A DNA stretch of 64,000 nucleotides from Paulownia fortunei (GCA_019321725.1 CM033121.1:13826001-13890000), one strand, 5' to 3'. Shown: positions 36,827 through 49,421, counted from the first letter of the stretch. Translations and numbers: made by a program. The notes: a model not told the origin generated them from the sequence alone.

Positions 36827-39085
36827 ACCTTCAGGTTGCCTCATAAAGATCTCTTCCTCAATATTTCCATTAAGGAAATAAGTCTTTAAATCTATCTGTC
36901 ATATCTTGTAGTTATAATATGTAAATATGGGTAGCAGAATATGGATGGATTCTAGCATTGCTATTGGCAATTAGGTTTTCTCATAATTAATTCATTGCTT
37001 CTAAGTATAACCTTTTGCGACCAGTCGTGTTTTATAGGTCACTACCTCACCCTTACTTTAAGCTTCCGCTTCTAGACTAACTTGTGGCCAATGGGAACTA
37101 TTCTCTATGGTGGGTCCATCAAGGTCCATAACTTGTTGTAGTACATAGACTCCATCTTGAAATGCATGGCATTTTTTTCAACTTCCCAAGTCAATGTCAG
37201 GCATCACCTCTCGATAAGTTCTTGGATCAGTATCCAAGGAGAGATGCTCCTTGTTGTTCTTTAGCAAAAAGTCATACCTCTTAGATAGTTTTAAGGCCTT
37301 TTCAGATCTCCTAGGAGGTTGTTTGTCAGTAGGCCCAACCTCAACTGCTTGGTCCATTACTGCATCTATCAATACACTTTAAGGCTTTTGAACTTCTTTA
37401 AGTTCCACAACTTTAGCATTTCTATCCAATAGAATTTTTTCTTCTAAGATGGTGGCATTCCTTGAAATAAACACCTTTTATTCCAAGGAGTTGTAGAAGT
37501 AGTATCCAATGGATTTCCTTTGGATACCCCACAAACTTATATAAATTAAATCTTGTATCTAGTTTATCTCCCACTTGCTGCTTCAAGTAAGTAACACACC
37601 CCCATGCCTTAAGATATGTGTAGGAGAGTGGTTTCCTACACCACATCTCATATAGTATCTTAGGTACCAAATTTGATGACACTCTATTCATTACATTTGT
37701 CGTTGTTTCTAGGGCATAGCCCAAGAGTAAAAGAAGAAGTCTAGTGAAACTTATCATCAAATCGAACTATGTCTAAAAGAGTCTGATTCCTATACTTTGC
37801 AACTCTATTTAGTTGAGGAGTAGCAGGAGGAGTCCACTATCAAAGAATCCCATTCTCTTTTAGATAATCCAAAAACTATGTGCTTAAATTCCACCCCCCC
37901 CTGATATGATCAAAGAGCGATAACACTTAACCTAGTCTCTTTCTCTACTTCACATCTGAATTCTTTGAACTTTTCAAAGGGGTTAAATTTGTACCTTAAT
38001 AGGTACCTACTCATAACCATACCTAGAATAATCATCAGTGAAGGTTATGAAGTAGTGATAGTTCCCTCAAGCACTAACACTTAGTGGCCCTCATACATCT
38101 GTAATGATCAAATTCAATATATTTTTGGCTCGCTCCACTTGTCCAACAAATGGTGGTTTGGTCACCTTTCCTTGAGACATGATTTACATGTTAGAATCCT
38201 TTGCTTTTTCTCAAGATTATGTAATTAGGCTAACTTGTGAATTCTCTTCTTAGAGATAAGACCTAATCTAGCGTGCCATAAGAATTTGGAACTATGATTG
38301 TCCATTTTCTTTTATTTTATTGAATATGAAAAATGGAGTTATGGGGAGTAACAATATATAAACCATTCATCAATATGCCCATGTAAATTAAAACAGAATA
38401 TTTAAAGATGGAATAATTTCCATCCTTATTATAAAATAATATCCTTCTCTATCCAAAACAAGAATGGAGCTAATGTTCTTAATTAACTCTGGAACATAAA
38501 GACAATCATTCAATACCAAAACAACTCTATTTCCTAAACCTAAGTTAACATTTTCAATTGCTAATGTAACAACCTTTGCTCCATTACCTAGCCGCAGTGT
38601 AGTCTCTCTTCTAGTTAGCTTCTTACTTTTTGTCATTGCCTGCAAGTTATTGCAAAGATGAGACCTACATCTGATATCTACTACCCAAGAAGCATCATTA
38701 ACCAAAATGTTAAATTCAACAAAATACATACCATAACCATTCTGGAGACTTACAAGGTACTCTTTGCAATTCCTATCATAGTATTTGCACTTGTCATTGG
38801 CTTTGGAGCCCTTAGCCATTCCACCAGATACCTTCAAGCCTTTGCTCTTCTTAAAAGAACATTTTTTATTCCATTTATTTAGCTTTTTAGCCTTAGATTG
38901 AGATGAAGAGATAACAAATATGAGATACTTATCCTTCTTCATGGTGGATTCAGCTATCTTCAACATATTGACTAGATAAGTGATGCTAGTCTTCATTTTA
39001 TGTATGTTGAAGTTTACCACAAAGGCATCAAAAGATGGTGGCAAAGACTGTAGGATGAGATCCACATAAAGTTCATTATCTATAA
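36827..39085 (-). pseudogene. Element C gag-pol pseudogene, main part
   Basis: Minus-strand order from 39085: LPPSFDAFVVNFNIHKMKTS, lysine-rich stretch, damaged knuckle (KCKYYDRNCKEYL), SWVVDIRCRSHLCNN, LRLGNGAKVVTLAI (about 38610-38570). Next come pre-integrase CKSCLKGKVTKPPF (near 38180) and integrase core with GPLSVSA and TDDYSRYGY (38100-38010), RLLLLLLGYALETTTNVMN (37740), EMWCRKPLSYTYLKAWGC and LYKFVGYPKE (37550). The RT N-terminal region follows (37200-36830). It stops where element B begins and resumes at 27713. The 3' side of gag is 38388-39085; the N-terminal side lies beyond element D at 51512-51850. Many stops. Confidence 0.8.
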
Positions 39086-39179
39086 CTATTAGAGTAGGAT
39101 ACCCAATGCTCCAATTAATTTTGGTGTATTGTACTCTTTTTTTTTGTAAAAATATTTTATTAGGAATCATATTAACAAA
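39086..39179. other. Unassigned 94 bp between C gag and element D
   Basis: A T-rich stretch (nine T's near 39137, then AATATTTTATTAGG) that keeps a minus-strand frame open but resembles no gag sequence in the other copies. It sits exactly at the breakpoint where D entered C gag. It may be filler DNA from repair or a sliver of another insertion. Confidence 0.4.
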
Positions 39180-40092
39180 AGGGCACTTTTTTTTTATCTT
39201 ATATCTTACATTTTCTGAGCATTAGGTAAAGTCCTTAGACCACATTTAGCTACGAGGCATGGTCGCGCATATGATAGTGATCATGGAATATGGCTCTGAG
39301 GCTTTAGTCTTAAATAAGTTCCTAATCGAGGGCTTTTTGAGATGGGACATCAAATAGCTCAATAAGACTTGCGCATATGTGCATGCTTATAAGATGAGGA
39401 TGTCTCATTTTATAGACATTAATGTAGTGATGCAAGTGCATGTATACGGATGCTTGTTAGAGAACAAGTACACTAAACTCACCTGCAAAAAAATCTTAAT
39501 TGGAAAATTTATTTATCAAATTAAGAATCTCTGTGTTACAATAGTGCACGACTAGTGCTTTGACTCGAGACACTATAGTAACCTTATATATGTCATGTCT
39601 CACTTTAATAAATTCTCTGATTGTCTGGCAATCACAAAGGGATTACATTAGCTATTGCATCTACATATATGGAGGTTAATGAGTGGTCAACAAATGATTC
39701 ATCACTTATCTAGTAGAATAAGTGAATCTCTTATGTTGTCATAGCTCGTGACTCTAAAATCCTTGGCTAATGTATGATGAATGTTAGAAAAAAGGTTTCT
39801 TACGATTCATCAAGAGTCACTGGAACTTGAAATGAAATTATAGTTATTGAGTTAATTAGGATTTCGATTTTTATCCATACCTTAGACTTAATCGGCATAT
39901 TAGTTGACGGGAGGACCTTACATGTATGGTTTTTGTAATTAAAATAGGATCACTTGCTATTTCACCTAAGACTAGTTTACTAAGATTACTTGATAGATGT
40001 TTTCAAAGATAGTGAGGTTCTTGGTTTTAAAGAGTTAATTCCAAGTAGATTAATTAATCACAATAATTATTACTCATAAGTTGGAAATATTG

Positions 40093-42784
40093 TGTGATAC
40101 CCGAGCCTCTTACTACTCACATGGCCAAATATGATTCATGCATTACATATTAATTGCGTGCTATTTGCATTGATATCACATTATATAATTTATTTTATTT
40201 TATATGGCGTTCTTAATCATTAAACTTAATTTTGAAGCTCTCGCACAGTATTGATTATCGAATCTCCTAACCTAAGTGGTTGATTATTGAGATAAGAAGA
40301 AATTTAGGTATCAATATAGTGAATAGTGCTAGGTTACACGTGGTAACCTTAGGAGTTCGAAAGGTGTCACCAAAAAGTTTATAGAAAGTGAGTTGGTTCG
40401 ATCATGAATTTTAATATTATATGTATATTTAAATCATACACTTGGGACAACTAGACATACAATACTATAATTTAAATGTTATATAACTAGGTTTATAGGT
40501 TTGTAACACTATCAATGCACAAGCTTATCAATCGGGCAAGAACAGATAATTTTTCGGGTGAAGAACCTAATGAACGGACATAGAATTAGCTGTGGGAATG
40601 AATGGTGATAAAGATAGATTGTAACCAAATAAAAATATGTGAGACACACAAGATTAGGGCTGCAAGATAAGGGAGAAAATCATATTATACCATTACATTC
40701 CACCTCAAGCTTATGCCACCTCATGCTTAGACTTATCAAGCTAGTACCTCAACCTATTCTTTACTCTTAAGCTAACAGCCACGACTTGAATCTTCTTATG
40801 AACCATTTCAGCTTCTAAATACATGGAAAAAGCTCTCTAAATAGGTCTCAAGTGATTCCAACCAGAAAAGGATGCAAAATAAGCAAAGGGAAGGAGAAAT
40901 AACCAAGTTCAAGAAGAAAATTGTGCAAAGTGAGCTTAACCTATAGGTTTGGCATAACTTTCAAATTTATTTTGAGGTTTATTGGCTTAATAAACTTTTA
41001 ATATTATTTATAAATGTGTTAGGATATTATTAGATAGGCTTTGATGCATAAAGAAAAGGTTTGTGGTTGGAAATATTTGATAGAAAACACTTGTGCTAGA
41101 AACTATCACCTTGCTGTTTTCTTGTGTTTTAGGCTTCAAAAGTGTATGGTATGTTGAATAAAGCCTGTAATTATCATCATATATATGTTTATATATGGGT
41201 TAAGAGTATTGAATAAATTTTCATCGGCTAGAAATTGAAATTGGGCATGATATTGAAGAAAACACTCAAAACTGCCAAAGTAAGAATATCTATTCTGGTG
41301 TGCTGTGAAGGGGACTAAATTATAGGACATAGACCCATGGGTTTTGGAAACTTTATGGCATGGTTATATTTATCTACATGTTATCTAAGTGTGGTAAAAT
41401 TTTTAGAGTGAATAAATATCCTAAGGATGTCAAAATATCTATGAAACCTAATGTGGCAGCAAGGAAATTAGAGGTGAAAATTTGTCCCATTTAATAACTT
41501 AGTATGTTCAGCCTAAACATGTTGCTATTGAGTTCTAACAATTAGGTACATGCTATTAGAGTGATAATACTTCAATTACATGATGTTTACATGTATTTAA
41601 GATGAGAAATTAAGGTATTTGAGGGACTATATTAGTTATAGTTTGTGAAAGCCTGATTGTTACCTAGATAGCTTGGTGTTTAAGGTCTTAGTATGAGATT
41701 TTGTGCTTTCAACTTGCAAATTGGGAATGGTGTTTGATGTTGGGTAATATTACAGACAATTTTACATCTAAGGTTGGAGAGGAATACTAAACAAATCTAG
41801 ACTAAACCACAAACCAAGTGAAAAGTAAGTAAATATTCATTTGCAACTACAATGCATAGACATAGTAGATGTGTGAATTATATGTAATATCATAAATCAT
41901 TATGCATAGTAGAGGGCTATCCATTGAACATACCTACATGGGCATTGTCATTGGTACGTGCATGCATCATATACGAGCATTGTGATAAATCTTGCATTGC
42001 ACGGTATGATTCTAAGAAGAGGAAATATTTTGCTGACCACTATTAGTACACCGAAGCATGCATGGATTTGCATGGTTATATGCATGGATTTGTAGGTTCG
42101 CGTGTATAGATTTGCATGCGTATAAGTATGCATGAATTTGTATTCTTATATGATTATTGGCCATTGGTGTACAGAGCTCTTTTCCGGTGCATGGGACAAT
42201 AGCATTAGTCAGGGGCCAAGAAAGAAATGATTTTGAGAGAAAATATTTTGATGCATAAAATTGCATTATGGGCATAGCATTTTGAGATGCATGACTTGAT
42301 ATTGTGGATTATTCTTTGACATGCATAATCTTTACTTATTGAGCATTAGCTCATATAGTTTATGCATTGTTGGTGAGTACGACGATGCTTGAAGCATCTT
42401 TTACTGGCTTGACAGCTGTTGGAGCTCCTGCAGGTGTCTAAGGGAGTGTGTACATGGATGATGACTTGTTGGGCTTTTTGTTGGTTTGTTATATTTTGAG
42501 TCTGTTGCATTGTATTTTTAGACTGATACTATATTTTGCTTTTAAAACTTTACTATAAATAAGTATGTAAATATGTGGTCGTTGTGGGTGTTGTGCTTTT
42601 ATATAAATACTGATCCTACTATATACATGACATGTGTGAGAAAGTATTTTAAACAGGGTTGTACATATAAGAAGTGATTTATCTTTTCTTAAAGTGTTAC
42701 AAAAAAAAATATTCTATGCATGCACAGGTTCTATCATGTTAAATTATACAATATATATCTAGTTGTTGAGTAGTGGGTGTTAGA
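40093..42784 (+). mobile_element. Solo LTR, Ty3/gypsy-type, 2692 bp, with TATTG target duplication
   Basis: Begins TGTGATACCCGAGCC and ends GTGGGTGTTAGA; plant gypsy LTRs commonly run TGTRATACCC…GGGTGTTACA. The 5-mer TATTG stands on both sides (40088-40092 and 42785-42789), and the D 3' LTR has it once at the matching site (AAATATTGTAAGCCC), which shows the insertion exactly. No primer site, gag or pol is inside, so this is a solo LTR left by recombination, or less likely a noncoding element. Its small frames (41136-42275, minus) have no recognisable domain. Orientation is taken from the end sequences. Confidence 0.85.
42055..42150. repeat. Short degenerate repeats of ATGCATGGATTTG in the solo LTR
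   Basis: Four imperfect copies of TATGCATGGATTTG(C/T) spaced about 22-27 bp, each with the self-complementary ATGCAT core. They explain the threonine/histidine-rich minus frame at 41948-42275, which is not a gene. Confidence 0.6.
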
Positions 42785-43942
42785 TATTGCAAGCCCACTA
42801 TTAGCTTACTAGTGAACCTAAAGGGTCATACATAATTTGGAATCAATAACCTCTAGTCTAAAATTAATCCAAAGAGTTGGATGTAATTGATTAATTAATT
42901 GAATCAATTAATTATTGATTAAATTAGTTTTAAAATTAGTTGACTAAATTATCCAATTAAGTAACAGAATTATTTAATGGACACAATGAGATTGGGAATC
43001 CAAATTGGAGTGAATTAATTAATTGATTGGATTAAAATCAACTAATTAAACTTGGGCTGATTAATTAATTGAATTAATTAATGTGCTTGATGAAATCCAG
43101 CCCAACTTAAGAAGGTTCATTAGTAGAAGTCCACTTGGAATATTAGAAGAAATAAATTAAATAGAAAAATAGTTTTTCTTATTTAATTGATATAAGATAT
43201 CAAATTGAATTTATGGGATAGGTTTAAAGAATCTGGAGGAGAGAGGGGGCCAAAAATGGTAGCCATTTTAGGTCATATTTTCAGCCATTAAAATAGAAGG
43301 AAAAGATGATTATGGTATGATGTGGATTTGGTTTGTTAAGAAAGTTAGGCTTTACAAACAACCAAATCAACATACGAGGCTAATATTAGGTTTGAGCTAA
43401 TTTTTATTGCCACTATATAGACAGAAGATTGAAGAAAAAATCACAAAAACTCCCACACACTCTAAAAATCGGCCACTAGCAAAAAGAAAAGGAAAATATT
43501 TTATTATCTCCTCTCCTCTCCTTTGTTCTTCAATATCCAAGTATATTTAATCTTTGATTCTACTGGCTGGATTAACGATTAATGTTCACTCTCCTTTTAG
43601 GCTTGAAAAAGAAAACAAAGAACACTAGTAAGTTCTTTGCTTTTAGTTATTCTACTCTAAGGTGTGGACTTCTTTACAGGGAGGACGCGTGGACTCCTTT
43701 GTGAGAGATTCGCTACAATCTAGCCATTGATTGCTTCAAGCCTTGCACTGAATTGGAGAATCAAAAAAGGGTAATGAATTACATCATCACTATATTTCTA
43801 TTCAATTTCTTCAACAATTAATAACATCAATCGTTAGAATCGCTGTGAAATAAGAGGTAATGCAATAAATGTTATTACATATTTTATTTAAAAAATTCTA
43901 ATTTCTGATGCATTTACCACCTAGGTTATAATGAACCCAACA

Positions 43943-43957
43943 GTGGTGTCTAATCTA
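43943..43957 (+). other. Primer-binding site of element D, decayed
   Basis: GTGGTGTCTAATCTA directly follows AACCCAACA. It keeps the TGGTRTC start of the initiator-tRNA-Met site but has lost the AGAGC part. Its position fixes the 5' LTR end. Confidence 0.65.
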
Positions 43958-44126
43958 CAGTTTGCATTATTTGTAGTTGATGTGATTTGATTTGTATGTT
44001 TATTAGATGAACACGTATTGTTGATTTTTGTATTTCAGTTTTTTGGCACAATTAATTTTATTAATTGGATGTAAAATAATTTACATCTGTTAAAATATTG
44101 ATATAAATGGAGAAATCAGAGCATAC

Positions 44127-44285
44127 GATGTAATTTGACTTTGAGCCCGCACGTAGGGCAATGTGCTATGAGGCAGTAGCATGCACAAATGATTGAGCTT
44201 ATGATGCAATTTGACTTGGAGCCCAGGCGCAGGGCAGTGCGCTACAAAGCAATAGTAGCATGGGCGACTATTGCCCATGCATGAT
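44127..44285 (+). repeat. 76-bp direct repeat in the D leader island
   Basis: GATGTAATTTGACTTTGAGCCC at 44127 recurs as GATGCAATTTGACTTGGAGCCC at 44203. Both are followed by a GCGCAGGGCARTGYGCTA-like phrase and a GCATG core. Two copies, clearly diverged. Confidence 0.75.
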
Positions 44286-44346
44286 GTTGCTCGTTGTTGT
44301 GCATAAGCAATGGCTGCCCGTGCACCAGCCTGCTACATGCACGGGC
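44258..44346 (+). other. Two GC-rich hairpins in the D leader
   Basis: Hairpin 1: GCATGGGC (44258-44265), 7-base loop, GCCCATGC (44273-44280). Hairpin 2: GCCCGTGCA (44316-44324), 13-base loop, TGCACGGGC (44338-44346). Both are perfect. They lie between primer site and gag, where retroelement RNAs often carry dimerisation or packaging structure; that role is inference. Confidence 0.7.
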
Positions 44347-45659
44347 TCGTTCTAACCCGACAGTACGCGTGTGACTCAACGACAGTTCATTATTTCATTG
44401 CATGATGTGCAGTCGTGTAGTCTGTTTACAAGCAATTTAATAAATATTCTATTTTATTAATTTAAATTAATTATTAATTCTAAAGGTTGAAAAAATTATT
44501 TTTCATAAAATACAAGATTGTGTCAAAGTCTTGGAAATGCATTGTTTAACAACTTGGTAAAATTATTTGCTTTAAAATTCATGTGATGAATGTTTATTGC
44601 ATGTTTTATTTGGGGATGATCATTGGCCTATGACCAATGTGATTGGATCTTTTTAATTATCTTTGAGTTTTTGAGGCAAGTGAGCCTCTTATTCAATTTT
44701 TGTATTGCATTTAAATTATTTCAAAGAGAGTAGAATGGGAAGTGAGGTTTCTATTTTAGTTTTGTAAATGGAGGAAGTTCGAAGCCTAAAGGCCCATGCT
44801 TGTGTTGGTTAATAAATCCAAAGGTAATAGAATAGGAGATTCAAAGCCTATAAATGTATGGGTACAAAAATGGAATGTAATAGAATAGTTCTTTATATTT
44901 CTACCCTTTGATTGACCTTAACCTATTTTTAGCTTAAATGGGTCGTATAAGTCGGCCATGATCATCCTATCACTTTTTCCATATGATGCATGTTAGATTT
45001 TATTTAATGCTTTTACTTGCGCACATATAATGACAAACATTAAATAACCCACTTAATAATTTAATTGATGAGGTATTGGAAAATTAAAAGCCCCAAGTTT
45101 TTGAAACTTAAATATAATTTTTTTGATTTCAAACAAAAATAGACAAGTTAGGTAGGGCTAATCGTTCCATGCCTATCAAAGGTAGAGATATGATGATGCT
45201 ACTGCACTTGATCACTGGCCATGAGTCATGGGGTGGTCTTGTGTTGGAAAGCTGCGATCTCTATAGAGTATGGCTAAGAGTCGTAGGACATCTTCATGCT
45301 CAATCTATACAAATATTTGATGGGTGTTGTTTGACACTTAGTGCCATATGTACTCATAAAATTGGGGCATATAGGAAGATATGAGGCAAAAATAAACTTG
45401 AGGGTTGTATAGTAATACAGTCGTCAAAGAGATGACTACCAATAGAAATATTTCATGGACTCATAAAATTGGAGTGTGAAATATTTTTGTTAGACCTCAA
45501 GCACACTAAGAAATTAGATTTCCTGAACTTCCATTAGGGGCAATGAATTCAAAGAAAATAGTGGGAGATATTTAGTATTAAAGACCGTATATTAAATTAA
45601 TATGATTTTCCCTTACTTTACTCATTTTTTGCTTTGTTTAAAGTTTATAGATAGTTATA

Positions 45660-46509
45660 CTAAAATTCCACTAGCAACAATCCTTGAGAAAAATAATTAA
45701 CTGGGCCAAACTTTGTGGACGGGCTAAGAAACCTTAGGATAATCCTTCAATCTGAGAAGAGGGCACATGTCCTCGACACCGCACCTCCTTTGGTTCCACC
45801 GGAGGATATTACTTTGGAGGCTTATGCAAATTATCTATGTCATGTTGATGATAATCTATACGGTCGATGCTATATGTTGGCATTGAGGTTAAATGAGCTG
45901 TAGAGGTAGAACGAGGATCAATATACTTTTTATGGGATCCTTATTCAACTGCAAGAGTTGTACGGTGAATGTATTAGGCAGATGAGATATCAGATCTCAA
46001 AGGATATTTTCACATATTATATGATTAAGGGCTCTTCAATCCATGACCATGGATTGAAGATAATAACCCTTATTAAAAGGCTTGTGTCCCTTGGAGTCGT
46101 TAAGGAGAACGAACTCTATACGGACCTTCGGCTGCAATCTCTATCTGCCTCATTTGACACTTTTGTTGTCAACTTTAACATGCACAACATTGAGACTAGT
46201 CTTCATAAATTTATAAACATGTTAAAGATGGATGAGTCCACTATTAAAAAGGACAAGCAAGTTTTGCTTATTGAATCCTCTTTCGGATCAAATGTTACAA
46301 AGCCCAAGAAAGGAAAAAGAAAAGAAAATAGTTCCTCCAAACCCAAGTTGAGGGTAAAAGGCAGTGTCAAGAAGGTTTTTTATCAAGTCAATGACAAGTA
46401 CCATTACTATAGCAATGTAGAGCACTGGAAAAGGAATTACAAAGGGTATCTTGCAAGCCTAAAAAGTTTAGGTATCTATTTTGTTGAAGTTAACTTATCT
46501 GTTAACTAG
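45660..46509 (+). pseudogene. Element D gag pseudogene
   Basis: Begins with IPLATILEKN in one frame, then after a slip LRNLRIILQSEKRAHVLDT (45721-45780), LYGECIRQMRYQISKDIF (45957-46010), HGLKIITLIKRL, TDLRLQSLSASFDTFVVNF (46118-46175), a lysine/serine-rich linker, and a knuckle remnant (YHYYSNVEHWKRNY, 46405-46440) that keeps only the His. Ends with SLGIYFVEVNLSVN and a stop at 46507. No initiator ATG is left. This is the longest clean gag stretch in the window (183 codons). Confidence 0.8.
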
Positions 46510-49410
46510 AGAAGAGACAGTCCTATTATAGGCACCATTAATCCAGCTTGTGAGAATAGTTCTATAATAGATTTAAACAATTATCCTTATGTTTTGAATA
46601 TTATTAAGAACATTGTCTCTATTTTGGTTTTGGATAGAGAAGGTTTTTGATTTACCATTGAGAGTGGAAATTATTCCAATTTCAGATATTCTAATTTTAT
46701 CTATTCAAGTTCTCTGACGAATTACTTATCTACTGTAACTCTCTATAATCCCATTCTCACAATTCAACAAAATAAAAGAAAGTTAGATAATCATATTTCC
46801 ATGAGTCTATGGCACGTAAGATTAGGGCATATTTCATAAAAAAGGATTAACAAGTTGACATAATTGCTTGACCTAAAGGACACGCAAGAAATGCCAACAT
46901 GTGAGTTCTGCCTCAAAGGAAAAATAACTAAATATCTATTTTGTTGAAAAAGTGGATCGAGTCAAATATTTATTAGATTTGATCCAAATAGATATGTGTG
47001 GGCCACTAAGTGTTAGTGCCCGAGGGAACTATAAATACTTCTTAACCTTTATTGATGACTTCTCTAAGTATGGTTATGTGTACCTTTTAAGGTACAAGTC
47101 TGAAGTCTTTGAAAAGTTGAAAGAATTTAGAAGTGAAGTAGAAAAACAAACTGGCTTAAGTATAAAGATTCTTCGATCTGATTGAGGAGGTGAATAGTTA
47201 TGCACAGAGTTTTTAGATTATCTAAAAGAGAATAGGATTTTCTCATAGTGGACTCCTCCAACTACTCCTCAATTTAAGAGAGTTGCGGAGTGCAGGAATC
47301 AAATCTTGTTAGACATGGTTCGATCTATGATGAATTTTACCTCATTGTCTCTTTCATTCTAGGGCTATGCCTTGGAAATGATAACATATCTATTAAATAG
47401 GGTGTCATCTAAAGTCGTGCCCAAAACACCATATGAGATGTGGTGTGTTAAAACACTTATATAAATACTAGGGTATGGGGGTGTACTGCTTATGTGAAGC
47501 AGTAAGTGGAAGATAAGTTGAATATGAGATCCAACTTATATAAGTTCGTGAGGTATCCAAAGGAGTCTATTGGATACTATTTTGATGGTACCTGCAAACA
47601 AAGGGTGTTTGTTTCGAGCAATGCCACCTTTCTTGAAGAAGAATTTCTATTAAAGAGAAGTGACAAAGTCGTGGAATTTAAAAAATTTCAAGAACCACAG
47701 AACGTCCTAACTGTTGTAATAGAAGACACACCAATTGATGCTGGGCCCTCTGCGTCATAACCTCTTTGAAAATCCAAAAGGGTCTCAAGAGTACCTAATA
47801 GGTAGGGTCTTTTGTTAGAGAAAAAGAAAAGGGACTCCCCTTAGATAATGATCCAAGAAGCTATCGAGAGGTAATGTATGACATAGATTCGAAGCAGGGG
47901 CGAGAAGTCATGCAATCCAAGATAGACTCCATGTACTCCAATAAGGTATAAACCTTGGTGGACCCACCACAAGAAACTATTCCTATTGGCTACAAAAAGG
48001 TCTACAAGCAGAAGCTTAGACTAGATGGATAGGTAGCGACCTATAAAACACGTTTGGTTGTAAAAGGATATGCTCAAAAGCAAGTTATTGATTATGAGGA
48101 AACCTTTTCACCAGTCGCGATGCTTAAGTCTATCTAGATTTTGCTAGCTATATCTGCATATCATGACTATGTGATATGATAAATAGATGTGAAGACCGCT
48201 TTTCTTTGGAAATATTAAGAAAATGGTCTATACAAAGCAACTAGAAGGCTTCATATTCAGTGGGAGTGAGTAGAAGGTTTGCAAGCTCTAGAGATCTATT
48301 TATAGGCTCAAACAGGCTTTGAGGAGCTGGAACATCCAGTTTGACGAAACAATCAAAACTTTTTATTTTCATAAGAACCTAGATGAACCATGTGTCATAA
48401 CATGGTTAGTGGGAGCATAGTTACATTTGTTGTGTTCTACGTTGATGACATCCTACTCATTGTGAATGATGTAGGGATGTTGTAGTCAATAAGGACTTGG
48501 TTGTCTAAGCAGTTTTTCATGATGGACTTGGGAGATGTATCCTTTATCCTAGGGATAAAGATCTATACGGATAGATCTAGAAGGATGATTATGTACATAG
48601 ACAAAGTGCTAAAAATATTTAGCATGAAAGAATCCAAACGAGGATTTCTACCTATGAGTTATGGATTTTCACTCTCTAAGGCTGTGTCTCCCAAGACATC
48701 TAAAGAGAGAGAAAGAATGACTCTCATACCTTATTCATCTGCTATTTTGAGCATAATATATGTAATATTATGTACAAGGCCTCATATCGCACATTCTCTG
48801 AGTGTCACGAGCATATATCAGTCCAATCTAGGGAAAGAACACAGGAAAGCTGTTAAGATGATCCTTAAATAATTGGGAATATTAAGGATATTATTTTGAT
48901 ATATGATAATGGGGAACTAAATTTAGAGGGATATACGGGCTCTAGTTTTCAGTCTAATATAGACAACTCTAGGTCTATGTCTGGAGATATATTCACCTTG
49001 AATGATGGTGTGGTCAGTTAGAAAAGTTCCAAGAAAGAAACAAATGCAAACTCTACTACTAAAGTTAAATATATTATTGCATCAGATGCAGCAAAAGAAA
49101 CTATTTGGATAAAAAACTTCATTCAATGCTTAAGTGTAGTTCTAACCATTGTTGATCCAGTAATGATTTACTATGATAAGAATGGGGTCATTGCACAAGC
49201 AAAGGAGTGAAGATCTCATCAAAAATCCAAGTACATAATGAGATGATACCACTTGATCAGAGAGATTATTAGTAGAGGTGACATCATTGTGGATAGAGTT
49301 GTTTCAGCAAAAAATATTGCAAACCCACTAAGTAAGCCCTTAGCATTGAAGGTATTCAACAGACACCTCGAGAAGATGGGCCTCAGATACATGGGCAATT
49401 AGACCTAGGG
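46510..49410 (+). pseudogene. Element D pol pseudogene
   Basis: Pre-integrase SLWHVRLGHIS (46804) and CEFCLKGKITK; integrase LIQIDMCGPLSVSARGNYKYF (46981-47043) with its first Asp, LRSD-stop-GGE (47176-47190), MTPYEMWC-like region, LYKFVRYPKESIGYYF (47538-47585); RT DVKTAFLW (48188) and an intact YVDD box at 48438-48449; then MDLGDVSFILGIKIYTDRSR (48521-48580), RERMTLIPYSSAI, and RNase H reduced to scraps ending near the ADTWAI-like stretch at 49390. The protease region is largely deleted. Many stops and slips, so no functional polymerase despite the YVDD. Confidence 0.8.
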
Positions 49411-49421
49411 TAAGTAGGAGC
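49408..49421 (+). other. Polypurine tract of element D
   Basis: AGGGTAAGTAGGAG before the 3' LTR, the same phrase as in element B. Confidence 0.65.

Larger units (their letters stand above)
39180..43942 (+). repeat. Element D 5' LTR, interrupted
   Basis: Net length about 2.07 kb once 40093-42784 and one target copy are set aside, matching the 3' LTR. Begins (A)GGGCACTTT and ends ATGAACCCAACA. Both D LTRs lack the ~80 bp that open the B LTR, so this start is a trait of the element, not damage to one copy. A TATATAG box lies near 43413. Blocks shared with B: GCATGGTCGCGCATATGAT, TTGAGATGGGACATC and AAAGGGTCATACATAATTTG. Confidence 0.85.
43958..45659 (+). other. Element D leader
   Basis: The longest uninterrupted leader in the window: 1.7 kb between primer site and gag. 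AT-rich start, GC-rich island 44127-44400, then the conserved GAAAAAATTATTTTTCAT, GATGATCATTGGCC, TTGACCTTAACCTATTTTTAGC, repeated CACTGGCCATGAGTCATGG and TCATAAAATTGGGGCATAT blocks. The frames at 44090-44278 and 45169-45384 are chance. Confidence 0.65.

Noticed and set aside
41948..42275. His/Thr-rich minus frames resembling a secreted or metal-binding peptide
   Set aside because: Encoded by short ATGCATGGATTTG repeats inside a solo LTR.
48438..48449. Intact YVDD box suggesting an active reverse transcriptase in element D
   Set aside because: Stops and frameshifts lie on both sides within a few dozen codons, and RNase H is destroyed.
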